This document shows positions 33,333-42,422 of a stretch of DNA of 62,722 nt, in pieces (within the stretch, counting starts at the first letter, position 1; each line of letters begins with the position of its first letter). The notes under the pieces were generated by a model that saw only the letters and a list, made by a program, of their open reading frames with translations, made no database searches and was not told the DNA's origin. Both the position numbers and the translations under genes were made by a program. Source of the stretch: Planctomycetota bacterium (GTDB lineage Bacteria > Planctomycetota > UBA1135); assembly GCA_008501825.1 (NCBI GenBank), contig QQUA01000021.1:1-62722 (forward strand). Reading direction: 5' to 3'.

Positions 33333-34959
33333 TCAGCTTTGGAGCCCCAGGTGCCTCGTGACCCGAGGCTTCGACGTAGGCTCGGTAACCTCCATAAAAC
33401 AACTTGCCTTCCCCCTGTTCAAGTTCCAATACGTGGGTAGCCATGCCGTCCAAGAAATGGCGGTCGTGGCTCACGAACACCATGGTTCCCGTATAGCCGG
33501 CCAAGGCATCCATCAAAGCCTGCTTCGATTCCACGTCGAGGTGGTTGGTCGGTTCGTCCAACACCAGGAAATTCGGCGGTCGATACAACATTCGTGCAAG
33601 CACCAAACGGACTTTTTCTCCCCCGGAAAGCCAGGAGGTACTTTTGTCCAAATCTTCTTCAAAGAAGCCGAAACCGGCCAAACACTTGCGGAGACTGCCA
33701 ATGGATTCTCCGGGATATTCGCTGCTGATCGTTTCCCACACCGTAGCCGTTGGGCTGAGCAACTCGGTGGTGTGTTGGGCAAAATAACCAAGGCGCAGCG
33801 AAGCCCCTTGCTTCCATTTTCCGGAATCCGGTTCGAGCTCTCCGATGATGATCTTCAAAAGGGTGGTCTTGCCGGCACCGTTGACGCCCATGATCGCCCA
33901 GCGCTCTCCCCTCCGAACGTGGACGTCCAGCTCTAAAAAGACCAATTTGTCTCCGAAACACTTGTCCAAACTTTGCCCGACGAAAACGTCATTGCCGCTT
34001 CGGGGCGGTTCGGGAATGCGGAAATGGACTCGCTTGCGCCGGCTCCTCGGCGGATCCAGCTTTTCCATCTTCTCCAACTTTTTCAGCCGGCTCTGAGCTT
34101 GGCTTGCGGTCCGGGCTTTGGCTCGAAAGGAATTGATGAATTTCATCTCCCGATCGATCATGGTTTGTTGCCGCTCATAGGCCGCCAAGCGCTGCTTCTC
34201 CTCCAACTGCCGTTGAGCCAGATAGAAGTCATAATCGCCGGGAAAGACGCGCAGCTTTCCCTGATCGATCTCCAGGATGCGGTCCACGACCCGATTCATG
34301 AATTCATGGTCGTGGCAAGTCATCACCACCGTGCCGCGATAACCCCGAATAAAAGATTCCAGCCACAAAATGGACTCCAAATCCAGGTGGTTGGTCGGTT
34401 CATCCAACAGCAGGAGTTCCGGTTGCATCAACAGGATGCCGGCCAAAGCCACCCGCATCTTCCAGCCACCGGAAAGGGTGTCCACCTCCCCTTCCATCCG
34501 CTCCGGCTCAAATCCCAAGCCGGCCAGAATTTCTCGAGCCCTAGGTTCAATTTCGTAGCCGCCCAGGGCTTGAAATTCGTGCTGGACCTCGCCGAAGCGG
34601 GCCAGGATGCGGTCCATCTCGCCGGATTTGGCCGGATCCGAAAGGTCGTGCTCGAGGGTTTCCAGGACAGCCCGCAAATCGGAAACTCGGCCGGCGCAGC
34701 GAATCGATTGTTCCACAACCGAACAACCTTCCATTTCGCCCACGGTCTGATCGAAGTAACCGATCCGCAATTGTCGCGGCAAATTCACCTCGCCGACCTC
34801 CGGACTCTCGCGGTCGGTCAACAGCCGGAATAGGGTGGTTTTGCCGCTTCCATTCGGCCCCACCAAACCGACTTTCCAGCCGTCTTCCACCTTTAGATCG
34901 GCCCCGTCAAACAAGATTTGGGAGCCGTAGCGGTAATGCAGGCCTTCGAGGCTGAACAC
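33325..34959 (-). CDS. ABC-F family ATPase (Uup/YbiT/EttA-like)
   Basis: A 544-residue soluble protein with two ABC modules and no membrane part. Module 1 has GPNGSGKTT, LSGGWKMR and LLLLDEPTNHLD; module 2 has GVNGAGKTT, LSGGEKVR and FLVLDEPTNHLD. The basic linker between them (FRAKARTASQAQSRLKKLEK near residue 290) is the P-site tRNA interaction motif of ABC-F proteins, which act on the ribosome. It heads the operon but is probably a housekeeping gene. An antibiotic-resistance role is not indicated. Confidence 0.88.
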   Translation of the reverse strand: MFSLEGLHYRYGSQILFDGADLKVEDGWKVGLVGPNGSGKTTLFRLLTDRESPEVGEVNLPRQLRIGYFDQTVGEMEGCSVVEQSIRCAGRVSDLRAVLETLEHDLSDPAKSGEMDRILARFGEVQHEFQALGGYEIEPRAREILAGLGFEPERMEGEVDTLSGGWKMRVALAGILLMQPELLLLDEPTNHLDLESILWLESFIRGYRGTVVMTCHDHEFMNRVVDRILEIDQGKLRVFPGDYDFYLAQRQLEEKQRLAAYERQQTMIDREMKFINSFRAKARTASQAQSRLKKLEKMEKLDPPRSRRKRVHFRIPEPPRSGNDVFVGQSLDKCFGDKLVFLELDVHVRRGERWAIMGVNGAGKTTLLKIIIGELEPDSGKWKQGASLRLGYFAQHTTELLSPTATVWETISSEYPGESIGSLRKCLAGFGFFEEDLDKSTSWLSGGEKVRLVLARMLYRPPNFLVLDEPTNHLDVESKQALMDALAGYTGTMVFVSHDRHFLDGMATHVLELEQGEGKLFYGGYRAYVEASGHEAPGAPKLNA

Positions 34960-35088
34960 GTTGTTTTGGCTGGGTTTGCGACGATTCGATGCAGGCGCCG
35001 ACCGGTTCGGACCGCGACTTCGAAGCGGAATTTTAAGGGGATCCCGGCGGTCAGTGGAACTTATAGTCGTTTCCTATAAAAGGATGCT

Positions 35089-35108
35089 AAACTCAAGTGC
35101 TTGAGTTT
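35089..35108. promoter_or_regulatory. 20-bp near-perfect palindrome upstream of the desaturase cluster
   Basis: AAACTCAAG at 35089-35097 is mirrored by CTTGAGTTT at 35100-35108 around a TG centre, giving 9-bp arms. It lies 68 bp upstream of the diiron oxygenase gene, just behind a TATAAA-like element at 35075-35080. The spacing and symmetry are typical of a dimeric repressor operator, possibly for a lipid-responsive regulator; an RNA hairpin is the alternative. Confidence 0.45.
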
Positions 35109-35176
35109 CGGCTCGAGCCCGGCCGGGCCTATACCGGCCGATTCCTTCTCACCTTGATCCATCAACCCCCCAACTC

Positions 35177-35953
35177 ATGCCCCATCAAAACAGCCCGACC
35201 TTAAGGCTTCCATTCGAAAAGTTTTTCGCGGTAAGCGAAAAACATCGTTGGCGAATGGAAAAGGACGTCGACTGGGACGGAATCCAACGGGATTTGGTTA
35301 CCGAGCAGGAACTGGTCACCCTACGCCGCGCAGCCCTGGTGGAAGGTTTCACCCCCGGCTACGCCGCCGACTTGGTGCCGGTTTTTGTCGACGAACCGGA
35401 GATGTCCGCCTTTTTCTCGATCCAGCACTACGAGGAATTCAAGCACTACCACGCTTTGCGCCGGTACTTGAAGCTTTGTGGGGTGGAAATCGAAGACCAA
35501 GAAGTCTGCGAACCGCGAAAGAGCCGCACCGAATACTCCGATCCTTTGATCGTGATCCTGAAATTCGGGGTCTCTGAGATTTTCACCGCGATTTTCTACC
35601 GGGAAATCTCGAGGCAGACCAAGGAACCGGTCCTCAAGCAATTGGCTCACTTCATCTCCGAGGATGAGTACCGCCACCTGAGTTGGTACACCTCCTACTT
35701 GGAGTGGTACGTCAAGAAGCACAAGGTCACCGCCGAACAGGTCACCAAGGCCTTGGGGCACTACCAGCATCAAGGTTTGGACGCCATCAGCGACTGGATC
35801 GACCACTGGAACTATTCCGGTCAAACCTACACCGGTCGGGAACCGTACGTCTACTTGGCCAAGTTGCTCCGCCGCACCGTGGGCAAGGGAGTCGACTTGA
35901 AGTCGCTGGCTCGCCGGACCTCGAATCAGGCAGAAGCCAGTACCTTCCAATAA
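35177..35953 (+). CDS. Diiron ferritin-like oxygenase (acyl-ACP desaturase / AurF-like)
   Basis: A 258-residue soluble helical protein. Two ExxH metal motifs stand at the right spacing for a diiron four-helix bundle: EEFKH at residues 86-90 and DEYRH at 163-167, with further Glu candidates at 56 and 134 (SEIFTAIFYRE). Acyl-ACP desaturases and AurF-like N-oxygenases share this arrangement. Its position four bases upstream of a membrane fatty-acid desaturase favours an acyl-chain substrate. No signal peptide is present. Exact reaction unknown. Confidence 0.65.
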   Translation: MPHQNSPTLRLPFEKFFAVSEKHRWRMEKDVDWDGIQRDLVTEQELVTLRRAALVEGFTPGYAADLVPVFVDEPEMSAFFSIQHYEEFKHYHALRRYLKLCGVEIEDQEVCEPRKSRTEYSDPLIVILKFGVSEIFTAIFYREISRQTKEPVLKQLAHFISEDEYRHLSWYTSYLEWYVKKHKVTAEQVTKALGHYQHQGLDAISDWIDHWNYSGQTYTGREPYVYLAKLLRRTVGKGVDLKSLARRTSNQAEASTFQ

Positions 35954-35957
35954 GGCC

Positions 35958-37070
35958 ATGCCTTCCGCAGTTGCCAGTTCGCCGCCGGCGGGTCCGCCGG
36001 CGGCCGGTCCGGCCGTAATCGAAACGGTGGCTTTTGGGCGGAGAACGAGTCTCCAAGACCTCCACCGCGCCATTCCCCCGGCTTGCTTGCAACGTAGCGT
36101 CCCGCGACAGCTCCTGGGAATCGCCGCCAACCTGGCCGGCATGGCGCTGAGCTGGTGGCTCCTGGCGGTGAATCCCTACCCATGGCTGTTGCCGATTCTT
36201 TGGTTCTTCGCCGGAACCACTGCGTGGGGCTTGATGGTCATCGCCCACGAGTGCGGTCACGGAGCCTTTTCCAAAAACCGCCGGCTGAACCATTTCTTCG
36301 GCAATCTATTGATGACCCCTTTTCTTTATCCCTTTCACGGCTGGAGGCTGCTCCATCACCACCACCACACCAACACCAACTCGATTGAAAAAGACATCGA
36401 TTGGCGGCCGATGCCGGTGGCGATCTACATGCGATTGCCCTGGAGAACTCGAACCACCTACCGTTTGATTCGGACTTGGTTCTGGTGGGCGGGCACCTTG
36501 CATCAACTTTTCACCCAGGCCTTCGACTCCTCTCACGTCGCCTTTGAGAAGCCCAGGGACAAAGCTTATTTGCGCTTTTCCACTCTCTGCGTGCTGATCT
36601 TTGCGCTGATCTTCTTCCCCTTGGCCTTTTTCTATCTTGGCGTCTGGGGAGTCCTCAAGTTCTACGTCATGCCGTGGCTGGTCTGTTACGGCTGGTTCAG
36701 CCTCACCACCTTTATGCACCACACCCACCCCGAAGTTCCGTTTCTGGATCGTAAGTCCTGGACTCCGGCGGCTTCCAACCTTTGTATGACGGTGTATTGC
36801 AAATATCCCAGGTGGATGGAATTCTTCGGTCACGACATCAACGTCCATTCGGCTCATCACGTCGCTCCAAGCATTCCCTATTTTCACCTGCGACAGGCTC
36901 AGCGCGCTCTAAAGGAAAGCTTCCCGGAACAGGTGCGGGAATTTCGCTTCAGTTTCCAGGAGTTGTGGCAACGACTCAGCCGGCTTCACTTGTATGACAA
37001 GAAAACCGGACTCTACATGAGTTTTCAGGAAGCCAGCCGCCGGCACGGCAAAAAGCGACGTTCCGCCTGA
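35958..37070 (+). CDS. Membrane fatty acid desaturase
   Basis: A 370-residue integral membrane diiron desaturase with all three histidine boxes: HECGH at 97-101, a run of five His at 133-137 followed by TNTN, and HSAHH near 300. Four membrane helices are visible between and around them. This box spacing is that of the delta-12/omega-3 type acyl-lipid desaturases. The first 25 residues are Ala/Pro-rich. The gene follows the diiron oxygenase by four bases and is convergent with the GNAT gene. Confidence 0.88.
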   Translation: MPSAVASSPPAGPPAAGPAVIETVAFGRRTSLQDLHRAIPPACLQRSVPRQLLGIAANLAGMALSWWLLAVNPYPWLLPILWFFAGTTAWGLMVIAHECGHGAFSKNRRLNHFFGNLLMTPFLYPFHGWRLLHHHHHTNTNSIEKDIDWRPMPVAIYMRLPWRTRTTYRLIRTWFWWAGTLHQLFTQAFDSSHVAFEKPRDKAYLRFSTLCVLIFALIFFPLAFFYLGVWGVLKFYVMPWLVCYGWFSLTTFMHHTHPEVPFLDRKSWTPAASNLCMTVYCKYPRWMEFFGHDINVHSAHHVAPSIPYFHLRQAQRALKESFPEQVREFRFSFQELWQRLSRLHLYDKKTGLYMSFQEASRRHGKKRRSA

Positions 37071-37077
37071 GGCGACC

Positions 37078-38229
37078 CTATTCCAGAAAATCGGAATCGC
37101 CTTGGGTGTAGTACCAATGCCCGCCGCCGGCAAGGAGCTCGGCGGCGGCTTGTTCACCATAAGCGGCTGCGGACGGAGCCAGGGATTTGAAAATCACGTT
37201 GTCCCTGGGCACCGGCGCCTCCCGAAACCCGCCGGCGGCGGCCACCGCCTGAGCGGCGGAACTGCCGGGACACGGGGCGAAACGAAGAAAATCGCATCCT
37301 TGGTGAACGGCGGCGGCCGTAGCCCCTTCCAACAAGGCTTGAGCCATGGCGGCTTCCCCTTGGTCTTGAAGATCCAAAACGAGGGCCAACTTGGCGTCGC
37401 CTTCGGAGTAAACCCGCATGACCAGAAAACCGGACAGATCGCCGCTTTGATTCTTGGCTTCAAACAGGTGAAAACCGGATGCCGGGTTTTCGGAATACCG
37501 CCAATTCAGGACGGCGGCGTCCCGGACCAAACAAATCCGGTGCCGCTCTCGCAGGCTTTCCCACAAACGATCGTATTCCGGTCCGAAACCGACCTTCTCC
37601 GCTTCTTCCACGGTCCAAGAACCGTGGCTGCCACGATAACGGGCTTTGTAAAAAGCGGAGCCGACGGCTCCGGCGGCTTCTCCCAAAGCGTGCCCGACCC
37701 GCTTGGAAACCGCCATGCGCAGGCTCAGCCGGCGTTCCAAGGTTTCCAATTGCATCAGGTCTTCATAACCCACCAAGCGCTTTCCGATCTTCCGGTTTTC
37801 TTCGGTAATGCGACCGCCGTAGCCGAACAGCACTCCCTGCAACACACCTTGAACTTGAACGTGGCGGATGAAACTGCGATATAAGGCTATGCCACGGCGG
37901 TAATGCGGTGAAATGGCGACGTCGGCAATGTGGAAAATCGGCAACTCCCTTCCGTCCAGCCAAAGGCGGCGAATGATGTTGGGGTGAGCCCCAACCAGGG
38001 TGTTGTCTTCCTCCTGAATGGCTACGCCGACCGAGGCCTCAGGATGCACCTGGAAATACTTCCAAATCGCTCCTTCAACGCTGCGTTCGGTTTCAAAAAC
38101 TTGATTGACGAAGTCGTTGATCGCTGCCGCCCGATCTTGATACCAAAGCTCGAACCGCAAACCGGGAGGAGGTTTGGGCAAATCCTCTTCGGTAAGCCGG
38201 CGATCCAATTCCTTATCGGTGGAAGCCAT
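37078..38229 (-). CDS. GNAT-family acetyltransferase-like protein
   Basis: A 383-residue protein. The N-terminal half shows a GNAT-type core with IADVAISPHYRRGIALYRSF near residue 105, close to the acetyl-CoA loop pattern. The second half resembles a further GNAT-like domain. Only five bases separate its start from the stop of the second desaturase gene, so the two are co-transcribed, and a role in lipid or lipid-precursor acylation is plausible. No substrate can be read from sequence. Confidence 0.6.
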   Translation of the reverse strand: MASTDKELDRRLTEEDLPKPPPGLRFELWYQDRAAAINDFVNQVFETERSVEGAIWKYFQVHPEASVGVAIQEEDNTLVGAHPNIIRRLWLDGRELPIFHIADVAISPHYRRGIALYRSFIRHVQVQGVLQGVLFGYGGRITEENRKIGKRLVGYEDLMQLETLERRLSLRMAVSKRVGHALGEAAGAVGSAFYKARYRGSHGSWTVEEAEKVGFGPEYDRLWESLRERHRICLVRDAAVLNWRYSENPASGFHLFEAKNQSGDLSGFLVMRVYSEGDAKLALVLDLQDQGEAAMAQALLEGATAAAVHQGCDFLRFAPCPGSSAAQAVAAAGGFREAPVPRDNVIFKSLAPSAAAYGEQAAAELLAGGGHWYYTQGDSDFLE

Positions 38230-38234
38230 GACAA

Positions 38235-39317
38235 TCAGCGCTTGGCGGCGGCGAAGGGTACGTAAAAGCCTCCGGACCTATGCTCGTAAAGATGGCATCG
38301 CTTGAGGATGTCGAACAGATAAGAAAAGCTGAACCGGGTTTCGTGAATGTACTCCGGCCAGCGATCTTTCAGGACCTGATGGGCGCGGCGCAGGTGGTAA
38401 TAAGGAATGGCCGAAGAGACGTGATGTGGAATGTGCACATTGATGTCGTGCATCAGGAATTCCAACCACCGGGGATATCGACAGTACACGGTCAACAACA
38501 AACCGGAAGCCGCCTTGGACCAGCGTTTTTTGTCCAGATAAGGCACTTCCGGATGAGTGTGGTGCATCATGGTGATCAGGGCAAACCAAGCGAAGGCTAC
38601 CAACCAGGGCATGAACCACAGCTTGAGGAACCCGAGGAAGCCGGCGATATAGATCACCGAGGCGATGGCGACTACCCCAAACACCGCGGTGACGGCCATG
38701 GAAAAGCGCACGTAATGGCGATCTCGCTCGCGGTAATTCTTCGGATTCCAACTACGAAGCGCCCAATCCCGCACCACTGCGTACCACCACAACCACGTCC
38801 GCAGCAAGCGAAAGGTCCTCTTTTGCCCGGGCTTCATGCGTTGATAAACCGACCTTGGAATCGGGCACCAATCAATATCTTCGTCCACCCGATTGGTATT
38901 GGCGTGATGATGGTTATGTTGCAGGCGCCAGGAATGGAATGGGAAAAGGGAAGGCAGGGTGGTGAGATGTCCGAGGAAATGGTTGAGCTTGCGGTGATCG
39001 CTGAAAGAACCGTGGCCGCATTCATGGCCGATCACGAACAAGCCCCAAATCGCGGTCCCGGCCAAAAACCAAAGGACCGGCCAAGTCCACCACGGGGCAC
39101 CCATCAGCAAGGCGGCTTCGCAAGCGGCGAGAACCAACACGCTTTGCAACATGCCCACCGCGCCGCGAATCCAGTTGGATTCATAACATTCTTTGGGAAT
39201 GGCCCGCTTGATTTCTTCCAACGGAAGGTGATCGCGGATTTCTTCCACGTGCCGCAGAATTTCGGCTCGCTGGGATTCTTCCGGGACCGAGAGCAGGGCT
39301 TCTTGGACTTGGGCCAT
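38235..39317 (-). CDS. Membrane fatty acid desaturase (second copy)
   Basis: A 360-residue paralogue of the plus-strand desaturase. Start ATG 39317 is chosen because the upstream 74 codons of the frame look non-native and would reach into the divergent thioesterase gene. The histidine boxes are HECGHGSF, HNHHHANTN and HIPHHV. Compared with the first copy, the second box starts HNHHH rather than HHHHH and the third has HIPHH, so the enzymes may differ in regioselectivity. It is divergent from the thioesterase pair, 116 bp apart, and co-transcribed with the GNAT gene. Confidence 0.88.
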   Translation of the reverse strand: MAQVQEALLSVPEESQRAEILRHVEEIRDHLPLEEIKRAIPKECYESNWIRGAVGMLQSVLVLAACEAALLMGAPWWTWPVLWFLAGTAIWGLFVIGHECGHGSFSDHRKLNHFLGHLTTLPSLFPFHSWRLQHNHHHANTNRVDEDIDWCPIPRSVYQRMKPGQKRTFRLLRTWLWWYAVVRDWALRSWNPKNYRERDRHYVRFSMAVTAVFGVVAIASVIYIAGFLGFLKLWFMPWLVAFAWFALITMMHHTHPEVPYLDKKRWSKAASGLLLTVYCRYPRWLEFLMHDINVHIPHHVSSAIPYYHLRRAHQVLKDRWPEYIHETRFSFSYLFDILKRCHLYEHRSGGFYVPFAAAKR

Positions 39318-39433
39318 GAAGCTGGGGGATGAAAATGGGTTAAGGAGAAGGAGGCAACCCAAAGGGAGGGCCGCCGCCCTTAGGATAACCCAGAGTGGCC
39401 AAGCCCGAAACTCAAACCGGTCGCAGGGAAAGA

Positions 39434-39940
39434 ATGCAAGAACAGCGAGAGGTCCCTCTCCACCGCATCGTCGGGAGGAGAATCCGCTCGGAAGCCAGAG
39501 TGGAATTCTCTCACGTCGACCCCTATCGCCACATGACAACGGCGGCTTATTTGGAGATGGCCATCAATCACCGCTTCCGTGCCGTCCTCGACGTTCTCGG
39601 CTTCGACACCCTGGCCTTGGCCGAGGACCACGGCATTGCCTTCATCAATCGGGACGTCCACATGGAGTTCCGCAACTTCGCCAATTTGGACGAAGCCTTA
39701 ACCATCGAATCCTGGGTGGAGGAAGTCCACGCCTCTCGCATGGTGGTTCTGGTGGAGATCCGCAAAAAAGTGGAAGGCAGTCTCTGTTGCCGCATCCGCT
39801 TGGATCTCAGCACTTTCGATTTACGGCAACAGCGCCTGATTCCGGTGCCGAAATCCCTTCCCAGCCGCCGGCAAGAACCGTTCGAACAATTACCCTGGGC
39901 CGAAGGCCACCCCAAAACCGACGTCCCCGCCTCAAGCTGA
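39434..39940 (+). CDS. Hot-dog fold acyl-CoA thioesterase-like protein
   Basis: A 168-residue protein of the 4HBT thioesterase class. ATG 39434 is chosen because it aligns with the start of the adjacent paralogue (MQEQREVPLHRIVGRR against MQEIRDLPLQSVVGRL) and has AGGGAAAG upstream; an ATG 13 codons earlier exists. The catalytic region FSHVDPYRHMTTAAYLEMA carries the Asp typical of this fold. It likely hydrolyses acyl-CoA or acyl-ACP, matching the neighbouring desaturases. Confidence 0.75.
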   Translation: MQEQREVPLHRIVGRRIRSEARVEFSHVDPYRHMTTAAYLEMAINHRFRAVLDVLGFDTLALAEDHGIAFINRDVHMEFRNFANLDEALTIESWVEEVHASRMVVLVEIRKKVEGSLCCRIRLDLSTFDLRQQRLIPVPKSLPSRRQEPFEQLPWAEGHPKTDVPASS

Positions 39941-39941
39941 C

Positions 39942-40463
39942 ATGCAAGAAATCCGCGATTTACCGCTGCAATCGGTAGTCGGCCGCCTGTTTACCACGGA
40001 TTCGCAAGTCGGCTTCACCCAATGCGACGCCAACGGCCACATGAACACGGCGGCGTTTTTGGAATTGGCCATCAATCACCGCATGAGCGAGGTCTTGGAT
40101 TTCATGGGCTTGGATACCGTCCGCCAAGCCAAAGAAAGAGGCATCGTTTATTTGATCCGCAAAGTAGAAATGGACTTGCAGGCTCCCGCCAGCCACGGCG
40201 AACACCTGCTGTTGGAATCTTGGATCGATCAAGTTCACGCCAGCCGGATGATCGTCAAGGTCCGGATTCGCCGGCGCCACGATCGGAAAACCTGTTGCTT
40301 GGTGGTCTTTACCGCCACCACCATGAACACCCGCAAGGGCGTCCTGATTCAAATTCCCGAAACTTTTCCCAGCCACTTGCATTCCGAGGATTTCCTGAAC
40401 CTTCCCTGGGCCGAAGGTCATCCCCGGCCCCCTTCCGAGAATTCGGCCGCCTCCTCGAAATAG
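39942..40463 (+). CDS. Hot-dog fold thioesterase-like protein (paralogue)
   Basis: A 173-residue tandem paralogue of the preceding gene, one base away. The same core is seen: FTQCDANGHMNTAAFLELA with the catalytic Asp, then ESWIDQVHASRMIVKVRI. The tandem pair may form a heterodimer or act on different chain lengths. Confidence 0.75.
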   Translation: MQEIRDLPLQSVVGRLFTTDSQVGFTQCDANGHMNTAAFLELAINHRMSEVLDFMGLDTVRQAKERGIVYLIRKVEMDLQAPASHGEHLLLESWIDQVHASRMIVKVRIRRRHDRKTCCLVVFTATTMNTRKGVLIQIPETFPSHLHSEDFLNLPWAEGHPRPPSENSAASSK

Positions 40464-40535
40464 CCAGCGTTCCTGACCGTGATTCGTAGCGGCTAATCGA
40501 GTTGTCCCCGACCCGGTTCACCACCCCCGACCGAC

Positions 40536-42284
40536 ATGAACCTCCCTCGCAAGCCCATTTCCCTCCTGCTCGGCTTGATCCTCAGCAGCGGCCTGACCAG
40601 CACCCTGGCCGTCGCCAGCCCGCAGGAAACCGCCACCGCCGAACACTACCCTCTGACCGGATTGCCGGTAGAAGATGAAGTCGTGGCGGCCATCGTTCAG
40701 GAGGCTGAACAAAACGGCCAAGTCACCACCATTTTGGAAGAACTGGTCATCGGCATCGGCCCGCGCCTGACCTCCTCGAAGAAACTCACTGAGGCTTGCC
40801 AGTGGGCGGCGGATCGGTTCGAAGAATGGGGCTTGCAAAACGTCCGCCTGGAAGAATGGGGCACCTTCCCGGTCGGATACGACCGGCGTTTCTGGGAAGG
40901 ACGGTTGATTCAACCGATCAAACGACCGATCACCTTCGGCTTTCACGCTTGGACTCCTGGAACCGACGGCCCGGTTCGGGGAACGGTCAAAGCCGGACCG
41001 CGCAATCCCGAGGAATTGGAGGCCATGCGCGGCACCTTGGCCGGTGCCTGGGTATTGATCGGCGGCACACCGCCGAGGTTTGGGCGGGACGACTCCAGCT
41101 TCGCCTCCACCCTGGGGAATTTCCTGGATCAGGAGGGCATTGCCGGCGTCCTGCGACCGACGCGCACGGAGTTGATCCATACCGGTGGCAATCACCGCAT
41201 TGATTTCGAAAACTTACCGACCCGCTTGCAACTCAATCTGCATCGAGAAGACGCCAAACTCATGCACCGCCTGTTGGAGGAAGGAAAACCGGTCGAACTG
41301 GAAATCGACATTGCCGTGCAATTCAGCCCCGGCCCGGTTCCCCTCTACAACGTCATCGCCGAGATCCCCGGGAGCGAAAAGCCGGAAGAATTGGTGATTT
41401 TCGGCGGCCACCTCGATTCCTGGGATGGAGCGCGGGGTGCTCAGGACAACGGCACCGGCAGCGCCACCACCATGGAAGCGGCCCGCATCCTCGGCAAACT
41501 TGGAGTGAAACCCAAGCGCACCATTCGCTTCATGCTTTGGAGCGGGGAAGAACAGGGTTTGCTCGGTTCCCGGAAATACATCGAGCAGAATTTAGAAGAA
41601 AACCAGCGCATCAGCGCAGTGATCGTGCATGACGGCGGAACTAACGCCTTGGTCGGCATCGCCGCCACCCCGGCGATGGAACCGATGTTCGAGGAAGTGT
41701 TCGCCCCGGTCACCACCATGGCGGCCGAGGACGGAGATGAAGAAACCAGCTTTGCGGTGCGGCCGGTGGCCAGCTTGCCGTACGGCATCGGCAGCGACCA
41801 CGACGCTTATCTGCGCCACGGCGTCCCCGGTTTCTTCTGGCAACAAAGCGGCAAGGCCAAATACAGCTACGTCCATCACACTCAGCACGACACCTTCGCC
41901 AACGCGGTGCAGAACTATCAGCACTACAGCGCCAAAGTAGTCGCCATTTCCGCCTGGCGATTGGCCAACGCCGAGGGCATGGTGCCGCGGGAAGGCATGC
42001 TGCAGGAAAGAAATTCCCGACCCCGCCGCTCCCTCGGAGTGTTTCTGGAAGATGGTTCGGTGAAAGTGCGAGGCTTGGTCGACGGTGGATTGGCGAAAAC
42101 CGCCGGTCTGAAAAAAGGGGATGTCATTTGGAAAATCGATGACCAGGAAATCCGCGATCAAGGGGAGCTGCGGCGCTTGCTCAGGCGCTCCGGAGATCGC
42201 AAAAAAGTGAAGATTCGGCGAGGCGAACAAGTACTGGATTACTGGTTCGATTGGGGCAAGAAAACCGCCAGCCAAGTGCAATAA
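40536..42284 (+). CDS. Secreted M28-family zinc peptidase with C-terminal PDZ domain
   Basis: A 582-residue exported protein with signal peptide (PRKPISLLLGLILSSGLTS). Zinc ligands of M28 peptidases appear as GGHLDSWDGARGAQDNGTGS near residue 290 (His and Asp) and SGEEQGLLGSRKY near 335 (Glu pair). A PDZ domain occupies about 490-575 (RSLGVFLEDGSVKVRGLVDG, KKGDVIWKIDDQEIRD). M28 enzymes are aminopeptidases or carboxypeptidases; the PDZ is an uncommon addition that may recruit a substrate or partner. Followed by a terminator. Confidence 0.85.
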   Translation: MNLPRKPISLLLGLILSSGLTSTLAVASPQETATAEHYPLTGLPVEDEVVAAIVQEAEQNGQVTTILEELVIGIGPRLTSSKKLTEACQWAADRFEEWGLQNVRLEEWGTFPVGYDRRFWEGRLIQPIKRPITFGFHAWTPGTDGPVRGTVKAGPRNPEELEAMRGTLAGAWVLIGGTPPRFGRDDSSFASTLGNFLDQEGIAGVLRPTRTELIHTGGNHRIDFENLPTRLQLNLHREDAKLMHRLLEEGKPVELEIDIAVQFSPGPVPLYNVIAEIPGSEKPEELVIFGGHLDSWDGARGAQDNGTGSATTMEAARILGKLGVKPKRTIRFMLWSGEEQGLLGSRKYIEQNLEENQRISAVIVHDGGTNALVGIAATPAMEPMFEEVFAPVTTMAAEDGDEETSFAVRPVASLPYGIGSDHDAYLRHGVPGFFWQQSGKAKYSYVHHTQHDTFANAVQNYQHYSAKVVAISAWRLANAEGMVPREGMLQERNSRPRRSLGVFLEDGSVKVRGLVDGGLAKTAGLKKGDVIWKIDDQEIRDQGELRRLLRRSGDRKKVKIRRGEQVLDYWFDWGKKTASQVQ

Positions 42285-42327
42285 GGGCAACCGGCCACCC
42301 TAGACTCCGTCCGCGTTCGGGCGGCCA

Positions 42328-42360
42328 CGGCGAAGTCTTTCGGCTTCGCCGTTTCTTTTT
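42328..42360 (+). terminator. Factor-independent terminator after the M28 peptidase gene
   Basis: CGGCGAAG at 42328-42335 pairs perfectly with CTTCGCCG at 42344-42351 around an 8-nt loop, followed by TTTCTTTTT at 42352-42360. It lies 44 bp after the stop and 63 bp before eno, so eno needs its own promoter. Confidence 0.85.
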
Positions 42361-42422
42361 CGAGTCAAGGCCGAGGCAAGGCTAAGATCCACGGCCCGAG
42401 ATCCGAGATCCGGTTGACTCCC

